Positions 11,901 through 23,173 of a stretch of DNA of 64,000 nt are shown in pieces. The stretch is taken from contig CM034411.1 in the NCBI GenBank assembly GCA_019925095.2, forward strand, positions 15,686,001 to 15,750,000. Reading direction: 5' to 3'. Each line of letters opens with the position of its first letter. Position 1 is the first letter of the stretch. The notes beneath the pieces were generated by a model that saw only the letters and a list, made by a program, of their open reading frames with translations, was not told the origin of the DNA and did no database searches. The translations under genes and the position numbers were made by a program. Source of the stretch: Dendrolimus kikuchii (taxonomy: Eukaryota > Arthropoda > Insecta > Lepidoptera > Lasiocampidae).

Positions 11901-12013
11901 TACTCGTAACTCCTGCACGTCGTTCAACTCGCTTTGTAATATTTGGATTCGTCGGTTCGTCGGGCCATTTCGGGTTCGGGTCGGCTATGATCGGAATTAT
12001 GAACGAAAACTGA

Positions 12014-12757
12014 TGGCACGATTAATTTTTAATGTTTATTATTGTTTATTGCGCGACGTGAACTCGCCTTGTTTACTGACCATTTTATTTATTTTTTATA
12101 ATGGCACCAAATAAAAGAAGTGTGGCGTGGGAGTTCTTTGTTAAACATATTGAAAATAAAGTAAATGTACTTATATTTATTATTTAGCTAAACTAAAATG
12201 ATAGTTACGCCGCTACGGCTACATTCTACAAATACAGCGAGTTGACTCCGAGTAGCCATATCAAATAATCAAAACTTCAACAGTCGAGCGCGTCGTTCAA
12301 CTTGCCGCTTGGGCCTTGGTACGACTCGGCGGCAGGAATCACAGAGTCGAGTCTGCACTGATTTTTCCAACAATTACCTTAATTCACGCGATTAACATGC
12401 AGTATTAATCATCTTATAAATAAACCATAGCACAGTACAAGATTGGTCAACGCCATCTATGGACGACTGACGAAACTATATAAGTATTAGAAATCCACTT
12501 TCAGAAAGTCACTTTAGTCATTTTAGTTGTTTCGGCCATTGCAGTAATTTCGGTCAATTAGGCCATTTCGGTCATTTCAGTCATTGCGTTCATTTCTTCC
12601 ATTTCGGTCATTTTGATTATTATTGTTATTTCTTTCTTCTTTTACGGTTCAAATAGAGGATGAAAATTTGTATGGGAGACCAATCATTTCTCAAGTTTAT
12701 AGATATCAAAATTCATCATCTATTAAAAATGCTATGGTAACTCGATCTGTCTATCTG
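12014..12757 (+). other. Possible hAT remnant and tandem motif
   Basis: At 12101 an ATG opens MAPNKRSVAWEFFVKHIENK, which resembles the start of a BED-finger hAT transposase, but the frame soon closes. From 12500 to 12620 the motif atttcggtc recurs with variation. Nothing else is recognised. Confidence 0.35.
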
Positions 12758-13066
12758 TTTTTTTATTGCAGGAGTTCAGAAGCAGCCAGATGGCCCACTT
12801 AATGGAAAGCGGTTACCATCGCCTATGGACATTTGCAACACCAAAGGTGCTACAAATGCGCTGCTGCTCTCTTAAGGTAGACCGGAACCTGGTCACTAAT
12901 GCCGGAACACAACTCAAGGTTGTTATGGCGACATACTTTAAACCAAGGGTGGTAGCCATCCAGTCGGACAAATGCCCTACTACCTGGCTGTGGGTTGTTT
13001 GGTCGCCTCTTACGACAGGCCGCCCGGCCCCAGGAAATTGTATTCTTTCTCCGTTCCTGCACGGAT
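12758..13066 (-). repeat. SINE-like copy, complete
   Basis: It is full length with a T-run at 12758 and the cggat end at 13066. It differs at ccaagggtgg and cagtcggaca. Confidence 0.75.
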
Positions 13067-13159
13067 AAACGGTTTTGCTGTAAATTAGTTTAAATACAGC
13101 TACTCGTATAATACCGAAAATGGACATAAATGTAGGTACAATGAAACCTGTATCAACTC

Positions 13160-13640
13160 CTGATTTTCAAACAAGAGGCACGCACTAGAGGTTGACTCGC
13201 GAGGGAGAGAGGTGCGCATGTGTCCCGCGGGTACCGACGTCAGTCGGGGCCCCGGAGACGCAGGTATGGTCCTCCAGCATCTGGGCAGCGGAGGATCAAA
13301 CTCCTGCCGACGAGGTCAGTCTGCCCTGCTTCCCGGGGGATTCTCAAGCACTAATGCGCAGGATCAGCGTGGGCGTAACTACGTTCTAAGTCTCTTTCTA
13401 ACGTAAGTGCGAGGCACGGAGGAACGAGGTTTTAGTGGAGTATTAGCCCATTACCTCTCTAAAAGACGGGTACCTTGTTGAGTCTTCACACCAGCCGGCA
13501 ATCGACTCTGTTATCTGCGCTATCTTCTGTGGATAACTCTAATTGCTTTGGTCTAATCCCAGTAAAGGCCCCGGTAGTGTACAAAATGTATTTCCCCCGT
13601 CTAGAAAAAGAGGTTGACTCGCAGCGCGGCCGTGGGGTAA
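13160..13640 (+). other. GC-rich island of unknown origin
   Basis: The word agaggttgactcgc occurs at 13190 and 13609, bracketing GC-rich text such as tcccgcgggtaccgacgtc. Possibly a LINE 5' fragment; no domain is seen. Confidence 0.3.
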
Positions 13641-13845
13641 ACTCTAATTTTAAAATACTTCCGTACTATATTCTAACCCACTCACTCCTTGAAATGGATA
13701 TTGTTCTAACCCTTTTACACTTCCCTACGATTTTCAAATTTTTTTCATACAAACCTTGTCCTAACAATTACAAACACAAATATAATTAAGATGTAGCCGT
13801 TCTGGCCCTAGTAAGTGGCATTAGCACTAAACGAATAGAATCTTA

Positions 13846-14082
13846 TCTTATACTAATATATAAAGCTGAAGAGTTTGTTTGTTTGAACGCGCTAATCTCA
13901 GGAACTACTGGTCTGATTTGAAAAATTCTTTCAGTGTTAGATAGCCCACTTATCGAGGAAGGCTATAGGCTATATATCATCACGCTATGACCTATATCAG
14001 CGGAGCAGCAATGAAAAATGTTTCAAAATCGGGGAGGCTTTGAAAACAAATTCCACGCGGACGGCGTCGCGGGCACAGCTAG
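13846..14082 (+). mobile_element. Non-autonomous Helitron, complete
   Basis: TC start at 13846 (tcttatactaatata), CTAG end at 14079-14082, followed by T. An imperfect 3' hairpin, cgcggac/gtcgcg, precedes the end. It is a second subfamily, with the phrase cagtgttagatagccca. Confidence 0.8.
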
Positions 14083-14498
14083 TTAAATTATAAGGGAATG
14101 AAATGATAATTAGCTTACCGATATGTAATGCCATTCTACGTCTACAGGTTGAGTAATGTTGCACTTACATAAAATTCGGCAATTGATTTTTGTTTATAAA
14201 GAGAAGCGAAATAAATAAAAAATATGGGAAGTAATTAAACACTGCATTAAGATGCTAATAACAGAAACTTAGACAAACACCTATTTATCGTATTAATATA
14301 ATTAAATTTTGAAGCGATTCAGTGAAACAAAACACATTAAAACGTGTTTTATTTAAATGAATCACATGAAAATGCAAAACAACGATTAAGGTTGTTGAAG
14401 CTGATCTCAATCTGAATTCTGTTGTCTGTCTGGGATTTTAAAACAATGGCAAAATTGTAGTGAATACTGCTATTGATATGATGCGTAATTAATATCAC

Positions 14499-14822
14499 CT
14501 GCTACAACTGGAACAATGTCAGCGTTGCGCCCCTGCTACAACTGGAACAATGTTAGTGTTACGCCTCTACTACAACTGGGATAATGTTGGTGTCACACCT
14601 CTGCTACAACTGGAACAATATTAGTGTTACGTATCTGCTACAACTGGAACAATGTTGCTGTCACGCCTCTGCTACAACTGGAACAATATTAGTGTTACGC
14701 CTCTGCTACAACTCGAACAAAATTAGTGTTACGCCTTTGCTACAACTGGAACAATGTTAGGTTATGCCCCTGCTACAACTGGGTTAATGTTAGTGTTATG
14801 CACCTGCTACATTTGGGATAAT
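14499..14822 (+). repeat. 34-bp minisatellite
   Basis: Nine to ten units built on ctgctacaactggaacaatg plus ttagtgttacgcct. Starts at 14501, 14535 and 14569 show the 34-base period. Units vary by a few bases and decay to the right. Confidence 0.8.
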
Positions 14823-15222
14823 ATTAGTATTTATACTTCTACTGCACCTGGGATAATGTAAATGTTAGTCACTGTGCCACGTAGACGTAGCTAAGGGTTC
14901 AATGCGTTATTTGAGATACGACATTGTTAATGACGTTAAACACTGACAGATAACTCATGCCTATACACTAATGAAGCTAATCACTAATGGCATTATTTTT
15001 AGTCGCATTTTGTCACAGTTACTAACACTAACATTAACCTAGGTGTATAAGACATATAAATACTCACAACTATTACTGCCATCTAGCGGGTAATATGAAG
15101 AACAAGTTCCCAGTAAAAACGTAATTTGTAATACACATTGTGACATAGGTGGCATCACCAGTCACTTTTTGTTACATTTATGCATAATTTAAAACTTTCA
15201 ATGAGTTTCTTTATTTTTATAT
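14731..15222 (+). repeat. Tandem duplication, first copy
   Basis: It begins with the last minisatellite units and carries tatttgagatacgacattg and tgccatctagcgggtaat. The second copy starts 492 bases later. Confidence 0.8.
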
Positions 15223-15700
15223 ACGCCTTTGCTACAACTGGAACAATTTTAGGTTTCGCCCCTGCTACAACTGGGTTAATGTTAGTGTTATGCACCTGCT
15301 ACATTTGGGATAATATTAGTATTTATGCTCTACTACACCTGGGATAATGTAAATGTTAGTCAATGTACCACGTAGACGTAGCTAAGGATCTGATGCGTTA
15401 TTTGAGATACGACATTGTTAATGACGTTAAACACTGACAGCTAACTCATCCCTATACTAATGAAGCTAATCACTAAGTTGCATTATTTTTAGTCGCATTT
15501 TGTCACAATCACTAACACTTTAACATTAACCTAGGTGTATAAGGCATATAAATACTCACAACTATTACTGCCATCTAGCGGGTAATATGAAGAACAAGTT
15601 CCCAGTAAAAACGTAATTTGTAATATACCTTGGTGGCACCACCAGTCTCTTTTTGTTACATTTATATATAATTTAAAACTTTTCATAAGTTTATTATTGT
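15223..15700 (+). repeat. Tandem duplication, second copy
   Basis: Differs by scattered substitutions and small deletions (for example around ttgtgacatagg). It is capped by an RTE insertion. A short third relative lies at 37870-37935. Confidence 0.8.
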
Positions 15701-15705
15701 CTTAT

Positions 15706-16054
15706 GTCTGAAAGAGAGTGTCGGGGTGAAGGTAAGGAAAGGAATGCTCCGGTGGTTCGGGCATGTGGAAAGAAGGCATGACGAAAGAATGACTAAACAG
15801 ATATACAATGCAAAAGTGGATGGATGCAGAAGTCGTGGAATGCCACGACACACCTTCCATGATCAAATTGATCGTGTACTAGCAGAAGGTGATGTCAGGA
15901 GCCTTAAGAACAGACGCGCGTGCATGACAAGAGTTATGAATGTCAAAGAAGCAAGTGTGGTGTGTAATAATAAGCCTGATTGGCGCTCTGTTGCTCGTGC
16001 CTACCCCGCAAGGGAACTGGCGTGAAGTTATGTATGTATGTATGTATGTATATA
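15706..16054 (+). mobile_element. RTE LINE, 5'-truncated copy
   Basis: The last 100 or so codons of the ORF and a (TATG)n tail are present. The flanks share gtcttat (left 15698-15704; right just after the tail near 16057), a likely short target duplication. It landed at the end of the second copy of a 492-bp tandem duplication. Confidence 0.8.
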
Positions 16055-16266
16055 CGGTCTTATTCATAGAGAGTTAGAGTAAGTCTGAACGCTTCTTTAT
16101 GGTTCTTAAAGAAGAGATCAAACTTATTCAAACACTGTATGGATATGACCGATCAAGTTTACATAAGAACATTTAATTTGAAATGTATCGAAGTTGCAGT
16201 CTAATGAAATTGCTACTAAATTTTTGTCAGGCGCTAAAACATTATTATTATAAATACTATTATATA

Positions 16267-16387
16267 CATACATACATACATACATAACTTCACGCCAGTT
16301 CCCTTGCGGTGTAGGCACGAACAACAGAGTGCCATTTAGGCTTATTCTTACACACCTCACTTGCCTCTTTGACAAGAGGCAAGGCCT
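16267..16387 (-). mobile_element. RTE LINE, very short copy with snapback end
   Basis: Only the last 35 or so codons remain. The 12-base duplication tactattatata flanks it at 16255-16266 and 16388-16399. At the truncated 5' end an extra inverted copy of about 10 bases makes a hairpin (cttgcctctt ... aagaggcaag), described in the findings. Confidence 0.8.
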
Positions 16388-16496
16388 TACTATTATATAG
16401 GTAATTAAAAATAAACTAAATTATAAATAAATTAAACTGAACAATAAATTAAACTAAAAATAAACTATATATACAAACTAAAAAAATATATAAAAT

Positions 16497-17128
16497 CTAG
16501 TTCTAGACCGCTAACAGTCGGAAACGTGCCCAAAAGACTGGCCACATTGCCTCTCTGAATGGCAATGCTGATGCGTTGTCCGAGGTATAAACCAGTCTTT
16601 TGGTCACGTGAGACATCCACCAGACGTTTGACTATGTCTCGATAAAGCTTGTGCGCCTCAGGCTCCCGTGGTCCCAAGGTCTCGACCCCAAAAACCACAA
16701 ATATGTAGCCATTTCCGATGGTATTTGGGGCGTTTTAGGGCCTCATGTTGTGCAGGAGCTGTACCGGCAGACATGCTAGTAGCTGGAACATGCGACGCTG
16801 CCAAAGTATCGACGCAAGACGCGTCCCATACTAAGGGGCGACTCATCTTCCAGGGCACCAATGACATACCATCGGGTCTCCTGCCATCGTCGCTGCATAC
16901 GCCGTTCGGTTCTAAGACGGCAGGTACCCCGGCGATGACAAGAGCCCGATGGATTATGTCATTAAGTGTTGCATGACGTGAAATTCTGCCGGCACTCTTG
17001 ATACACGATAACCCATGGTGACCGAGGCGCTCGACCTTATCTCCGCACTGACAGCGGTGTGGGACAACACAGGCCGCCCCTAGGCGAATGCAAGCACTTA
17101 TTCTAAACGCATTATCGTCTAGAAAAGT
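16497..17128 (-). pseudogene. Retroelement C-terminal zinc/nuclease-like domain
   Basis: Two minus frames joined by a shift near 16680 encode a Cys/His cluster (CVVPHRCQCGDKVERLGHHG), a GRISRHATLNDIIHRAL segment, then RRPDGMSLVPW and LVWDASCVDTLAASHV, and finally FGVETLGPREPEAH and RISIAIQRGNVASLLGTFP. The RPDG...WDxxxxDT pattern resembles a PD-(D/E)xK nuclease fold. I know this arrangement from C-termini of certain animal retroelement polyproteins but cannot name the clade. The RT part is absent. Confidence 0.55.
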
Positions 17129-17616
17129 CACACATTATTATTATAAATCAATTATTACCCCCTTATTTAATACTAGCATTTGCCCGCAACTTTGTCCACG
17201 TGGGACAGATAACAAAGTTATTTTACTAAATATGAAATCAAGTCATTTTCAGTACGGTAATGGATTTTTTAGTATGAAATTACATGAATCTCGGAACTTC
17301 CCGTAAATACTTGAGATAAGTAATAAAGGTACTAAAGGCATACACAATTACAACTAGTTCATTGAAGACTTTAGTGAAAATTTCGTATCGGAATTAACTG
17401 TTTGTCGACCCGGCCTCTATAAACTTGTCTCAGAAAAATTCCCGCAAGGTTCTCGAGATATAAAGTACCGCAGATTTTAAGTCCGGAAATTTACTATCGA
17501 TCAGCGAAAACCGCATCGAAATTGGCCTAATAGTTTTTGTGTAAACCCCGAGCAAACAGACCAACACAAAAAAATTAAGCAACAAAAATATAGTGTCTTA
17601 CAATTTTATAATATTA

Positions 17617-17809
17617 TCTATACTAATATTATAAAGAGGTAAAGTTTGTGACGTTGTAGGGGGTAAACTCTGGATCTACTAAACCGATTTTAAAAATTCT
17701 TTAACTGTTCGAAAGCTACGTTAACAGGGAGTGTCATAGGCTATATAACATGACGCTATATACCACGGGAGAGGAACAGAGCGCGGGTGAAACCGCGCCG
17801 GGCCGCTAG
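17617..17809 (+). mobile_element. Non-autonomous Helitron, complete
   Basis: It starts TC and ends CTAG, inserted between A (17616) and T (17810). Just before the end is the expected hairpin, gcgcgg (17781-17786) with ccgcgc (17793-17798), 7 bases upstream of CTAG. It is 193 bp with no coding capacity and shows the family layout most clearly. Confidence 0.85.
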
Positions 17810-17880
17810 TAGATAATATATCAGACATTTCTAACTTTATAATATTTTCTTAAGTTTTCTCGACTTGTATACATAATAAA

Positions 17881-18566
17881 ACTACGTTTTAACGGTTTTA
17901 AGGGCGATTTTGGTTATTCCGACTTTTTAGTGGCCGTGATAACGGAAGACAAAGATGTCAAGTGTCAATGAGTATTGTTAAAGTTTTATTTAGCCTACCG
18001 CCAACTTGTTCATTTTAATTATTTAGTTTTAATTTTGTTTATAACAGATGGTACTTGCCAACCATCTTCTCTATTGAAATTTGGTTGGCAAGTACCACCT
18101 GTTTGGGATCCGATCATCAAAACTATTAAGACCCAAACCCAGCAAAGGCCAACTGCCAGATCTCAAGACACTGTGAGCTCTTTCTGCGTGCAACGGAACA
18201 CAAACCAACTTAATTGATAATTGCTTTTATTTTTCCTTCCACCCATTTTAATATTATATAAAATTATTAGAGCTAGGTATATTTGCTGAAGAGTTTCTTG
18301 CGCCGCTTCTTCTCTTCAAGCCATAACATGTTGCAAAGCGGTAGTAAATTAGATTAGGTTCCCATAGAGTAAATAAGAACCATAAACAAAATTAAAACTA
18401 AATAATTAAAATGAACAAGTTGGCGGTAGGCTAAATAAAACTTTAGCAATACTCGTTGACACTTGACATATTTGTCTTCCGTGATCACGGCCACTGAAAA
18501 GTGGCCGAAATGTCGGAATAACCAAAATCAAATAAACTACCGCGCTTAAAACCGTTAAAACGTAGT
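17881..18566. repeat. Foldback element with long inverted arms
   Basis: The left arm from actacgttttaacgg to the taattttgttta region (about 165 bases) is repeated inverted at 18375-18566. The right half also holds ctcttcaagccataacatg. The centre contains a 14-bp perfect hairpin (18050-18063 with 18083-18096). Confidence 0.65.
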
Positions 18567-18585
18567 TTTTTTTATTTCTAACTTA

Positions 18586-19010
18586 CATACATACATAACT
18601 TCTCGCCAGTTCCCTTGCGGGGTAGGTACAAACAACAGAGCGCCATTTAGGCTTATTCTTACACACCTCACTTGCTTCTTTGACATTCATAACTCTTGTC
18701 ATGCATGCTCGTCTGTTCTTAAGGCTCCTGACATCACCTTCTGCTAGTACACGATCAATTTGATCATGGAAGGTGTGTCGTGGCCTTCCACGACTTCTGC
18801 ATCTATCCACTTTTGCATTGTATATCTGTTTAGTCATTCTTTCATCATGCATTCTTTCCACATGCCCGGACCATCGGAGCATTCCGTTCCTTGCCTTCAC
18901 CCCGACACTCTCTTTCAGACCAACTCTCGCTTCCATACGTGAGTGTAGGTACTAGCACCGCGTTGTGTATGACAAGCTGGGCCTTCTGGCTGAGGTTCTA
19001 CGTAGGTACC
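18586..19010 (-). mobile_element. RTE LINE, truncated and internally deleted copy
   Basis: Duplication atttctaactta flanks it at 18574-18585 and 19011-19022. Roughly 130 bases of the ORF are missing between the segments equivalent to KRVGLKES and SWVWKRE, joined at the repeated motif aactctcgcttcc. Confidence 0.8.
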
Positions 19011-19061
19011 ATTTCTAACTTATATGTTAATATTAATAGAATTCTATAAATACTTAGTTTT

Positions 19062-19355
19062 TAACCGTGCGGGAACAAAGAAAGAATTCAATTTCCTGCG
19101 GCCAGGCCTATCGTCGTAAGAGGCGACAAAACAGGTTACCTGGCTGTAGGCAGGTAGTATTTATCACTCTGAATGGCTACCACAGCTGGTCTAGAGTATG
19201 TTGCCATAAAAGCCTGAGTTAATGTATGTTACGCTTCTGTAGAACATTTCTCTTGCATACCGTGGGGATTGGAATGAGCTCCCAGTTGAGGTTTATACCA
19301 CGGCGCTACGATATGAAGTTTTTCAAAAAAGATGTCATAAAATTCGTTTCAAGGT
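19062..19355 (+). repeat. SINE 5' part joined to Jockey C-terminus
   Basis: Bases 19062-19225 match the SINE 5' half in sense. They run directly into Jockey ORF text (RFCRTFLLHTVG, then YDMKFFKKDVIKF) to about 19355. The order is the one expected of a hybrid SINE/LINE, in one orientation. Confidence 0.6.
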
Positions 19356-19397
19356 AAGATTCCGAAGTGATATTATCTCAAATTCATATTCTACTAA

Positions 19398-19713
19398 TTT
19401 TTTTTTTATTGCAGGAGATCAGCAAACAGGCAGACGGCCCACTTGATGGAAAGCGGTTACCATCGCCTATGGACGTATGCAACACCAAAGGTGCTGCTAT
19501 AAATGCGCTGCTACTCTCTTAAGGGAGACTGGAACCTGGTCACTAATGCCGGAACACAACTCAAGATTGTTATGGCGACATACTTTAGACCAGGGGTGGT
19601 AGCCATCCAGTCGGGCAAATGCCCTACCATCTTGCTGTGGGTTGTTAAGTCGCCTCTTACGACAGGCTGCCCGGCCGCAGGAAATTATATTCTTTCTCCG
19701 TTCCTGCACGGAT
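19398..19713 (-). repeat. SINE-like copy, complete
   Basis: Full length, close to consensus, lying just beyond a sense partial copy and Jockey fragment at 19062-19355. Confidence 0.75.
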
Positions 19714-19845
19714 AGAATCCACAACATCTTCTCTATATCATCGCAGCGGGATAATAGAAGACAAAATTGGTGTTGACACTAGAAGGAATGGCGTTAGCCG
19801 AGATGAACAGAGTTTTTGCTTATTAATATTTATAAAGCATTGTAG

Positions 19846-20314
19846 TGTTACACGCCGACTAAAGTGGACGCACACCTGCCTACCATAAAACACACACTTT
19901 ACTACCTTTTCGCATTTGGACTACTTTTGTTTGCTTTGTGTTTAAAATTTGTAATTAGAAAAGCAGCCTATTGTGTATCGTAATCTTTTATGGCAGTCAT
20001 TAACCAGGTGTGTCGAACTGATTCTAAGAAATTCGATCTACTCGGGCGGGCAGCCATATTGTTTCTATGCAGTATAAAGCAATGGCCAAATGGAGAGATG
20101 AGCAGTCAAGCGATAACCACTAGCGAGATAAAGCGTGTGTACATTCGATAATCTATATAGTGACGGACTTTGCGCGTATTATTGAATCGCGCATTACGTT
20201 TGAACTGATTGTGTTCAGTTATATTTGTACCTATGTTATACGTGTTTGTATAGTTCTAATAGATTCTATAGTAATTCTAACGGCATTTTAATTCGAGTCC
20301 TGCAATTCGTAACA
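19846..20314 (+). repeat. Solo LTR, diverged 5' half
   Basis: Duplication gtag at 19842-19845 and 20315-20318. The first 150 bases differ from the main type, while the TATA region and 3' half agree, indicating a subfamily. Confidence 0.8.
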
Positions 20315-20651
20315 GTAGTGTTGTAAATGTCCATGGGCGACGGTACCCACTTTCCACCAGGGAGACCACCAGCTTGTCTGTTGTACTTTCGCAATAATAA
20401 AAAAGACTATCTGGACTTAATTTAAGTGATACATTTATTTTGTAAAACAAACGGGTGTCGCACGTTATCCTAAAATGGAAATGAATATTGCGAGTTGTAC
20501 GGCGAAAGTGAATTACGTAAGACAATGACGGGCGTTAGTGATGTTACTTTGACGGTGCGATGAGTTGTCGAGAAAGTACGAAATATCGATAACTGACTTC
20601 GATATTTAAAAGTCGAAGAATCATTTTAGGGTTTCGCAACAGGCGTACAAC

Positions 20652-20882
20652 TTTTTTTTATTGCAGGAGATCAGCAAACAGGCAGACTTAAGGGAAACTG
20701 GAACCTGGTCACTAATGCCGGAACACAACTCAAGGTTATTATGGCGATATACTTTAGACCAGGGGTGGTAGCCATCCAGTCGGGCAAATGCCCTACCACC
20801 TGGCTGTGGGTTGTTAAGTCGCCTCTTACGACAGGCCTCCCGGCCGCAGGAAATTGTATTCTTTCTCCATTCCTGCACGGAT
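20652..20882 (-). repeat. SINE-like copy with internal deletion
   Basis: The segment between the cagac of the tail and ttaagggaaactgg is missing, about 80 bases of the LINE-like tail. Confidence 0.7.
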
Positions 20883-21396
20883 AAAAATTACGTTCTGACT
20901 GATTTAAAAAGCACTATTTATTAATTATACTATAAAATTGTATGCCGTCATGCAGAGTATCGGCTAAAATTGCTCAAAACATCAGACTGAAATGAATCGT
21001 CAAATCAAATGTACATTTGACTCATGCTAATTAATAAAAATTCACTTTAAATGTAATAGATATTTATTGAAAGAAAAAAAAAGATAATGTTTAAAATGCA
21101 GGTACTTTGAAATTTTTCATTGAAATATAATTTTGGCTGAACCTAAATGGATGTGTTTACGCTTACAGAAACTAATTATTATGTTAAGTACGTTATTTAA
21201 TACGAAATTGTTTAGTTTTTACCTTATCCGTAGCTTATTCATTTCCTTACCTGATAACATAGGTCTCTGGTAGCATTTAAATATTAATTACTGTAGTATA
21301 ATATCTATCCGATTATGACCACATGATTATGAAATATCTTATCATCAAGGTCGTTCAGAATATTTGGCCTTATTATACGGTATATCATTAATACAT

Positions 21397-21512
21397 GATA
21401 AGAGCTATGAATGTCAAAGAAGCAAGTGAGGTGTGTAAGAATAAGCATGAATGGCGGTCTGTTGTTCGTGCCTACCCCGCAAGTGAACTGGCGTGAAGTT
21501 ATGTATGTATTT
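21397..21512 (+). mobile_element. RTE LINE, short copy
   Basis: About 35 C-terminal codons plus tail. The 13-base duplication atcattaatacat is at 21384-21396 and 21513-21525. Confidence 0.8.
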
Positions 21513-21693
21513 ATCATTAATACATATTTGTATCTGGAACTACACTTCATACATTCATTCGAATATTACAAAATTAAACTTAAACCTATTTAAACTTTCT
21601 TCAGAATAGAATAGAACGGACGAGAAGAGAATATACTTTATTGCATAACATTAAGGCACAATTTAAGAAGACTAAGTACAGAAAACAATAGGT

Positions 21694-21845
21694 CTTATCC
21701 ATAGCTGGGCATTAACTCGTTAATCCGTCAATCGTTAATTAACGGAGTTAACGTTTCGAGTAACAGATTAACTTAAAAATATGTTAACGGACTCGTTAAC
21801 TTCCGTTAAATTTCCCGAAATCCGATAATCGTTAATCCAGCAACA
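21694..21845. repeat. Possible hAT MITE remnant
   Basis: Starts near agctgggcattaactcg and is built from ttaac/gttaa words; only one clear end. Confidence 0.35.
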
Positions 21846-22385
21846 AATCTTTAAAGAGCAAAGCTCAAAGTCTCGTCAAAATGTGGCTAGACATAAAGTC
21901 GGAAGACTCGTTAAATGATGCGGCATTCCTCGGGGAACAGATATTCGTAAATGTGTGAATTAAATATAATACTTCTATACCCTCAAGCGCTGCAGATGAC
22001 CGTCTTTTCTCCACAAGCAAGGATATAATACAGCCGAAACGAGCCTCGCTTTCAGACGAGAACTTCAACATATTCATGTTCATGAAGGGAAATATTCCTA
22101 TTATGCCATATGACTAAATTGACAGATAAATTGGACGGGTTAGTATAATTTCGTCTACGATGTAAGTGGTCTATGTAGATGCGACTAAATAGCAATTGGT
22201 CATTCATTGACGTTCGGTAGCCATCTCGGGCTTGATTTATTTTCGATTAAACTCTTTTATATGTTTCCGTAGCCAAATAACGTAAACCGCCAACATTTAT
22301 CACCTCAGTTGACTTACCTAATTCATTTTACATTTATCTATGAGTTCCAACCGACATTTCCTTATTGTTAATGAATATCAGATTA

Positions 22386-22694
22386 TGGTGGTATGGTGGT
22401 GGTATATTATGGTATAATATGCATGATGAAAGAATGACTAAACAGATATACAATGCAAAAGTGGATGGATGCAGAAGTCGTGGAAGGCCACGACACACCT
22501 TCCATGATCAAATTGATCGTGTACTAGCAGAAGGTGATGTCAGGAGCCTTAAGAACAGGCGAGCTTGCATGACAAGAGTTATGAATGTCAAAGAGGCAAG
22601 TGAGGTGTGTAAGAATAAGCCTAAATGGCACTCTGTTGTTCGTGCCTACCCCGCAAGGGAACTGGCGTGAAGTTATGTATGTATGTATGTATGT
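22386..22694 (+). mobile_element. RTE LINE, truncated copy with 5' filler
   Basis: The duplication aatatcagatta is at 22374-22385 and 22695-22706. RTE sequence begins only at about 22420 (tgcatgatgaaag); the preceding 34 bases are a tgg/tat-rich filler not found in the element. The ORF is open to its normal stop. Confidence 0.8.
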
Positions 22695-23117
22695 AATATC
22701 AGATTAGGCGTATCGATAAGATTTAAAAAATATGATGCATCACTACTATCTACCATCACTCAGTTGTAACAATTTACACACTTTGTTAGTTTGTCTCGAT
22801 GCTTGTGTGCTGTGAAAGCTTTTTCAAATTAACTAAAATAGTAGTTCTATTAATTAACAAGCAAATTATAAAATGCAGTCATATTGAAATTTTTTACACT
22901 GTTCCAATTTCAGCATAGTTTGAATTTCAAAATTATCGATAACAAATGTTTATAGTATTTTACTAGTTTTACGTAGGTATAAATTGACATTGTACAAGTG
23001 TTATAATGTTTTCTGTAAATGTTATACGTGTGTTGAAATTTATATAAGTTTTGTTTAATTAATACATTAATAGTGATATACGATACTGTACTTTTGAAGT
23101 GTTTGTTAATGTTCGAA

Positions 23118-23147
23118 TGAAAATGGCTTGGAATCTATTGCAGAATG
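23118..23147 (+). CDS. Candidate first coding exon
   Basis: An ATG at 23118 reads MKMAWNLLQN and is followed at once by a near-consensus donor (aatg|gtaagtg; GT at 23148-23149). Upstream is AT-rich, non-repeat sequence with a tatata-like box near 23040 and no obvious transposon match. Ten codons are too few to name a product, and no partner exon was found downstream. It may also be chance. Confidence 0.25.
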
Positions 23148-23173
23148 GTAAGTGTATCATAATTTGTACTATA

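Noticed and set aside
14499..14822. Regular repeats with spacing that could suggest a CRISPR array
   Set aside because: The whole 34-base unit repeats without unique spacers, and the context is a eukaryotic genome; it is a minisatellite.
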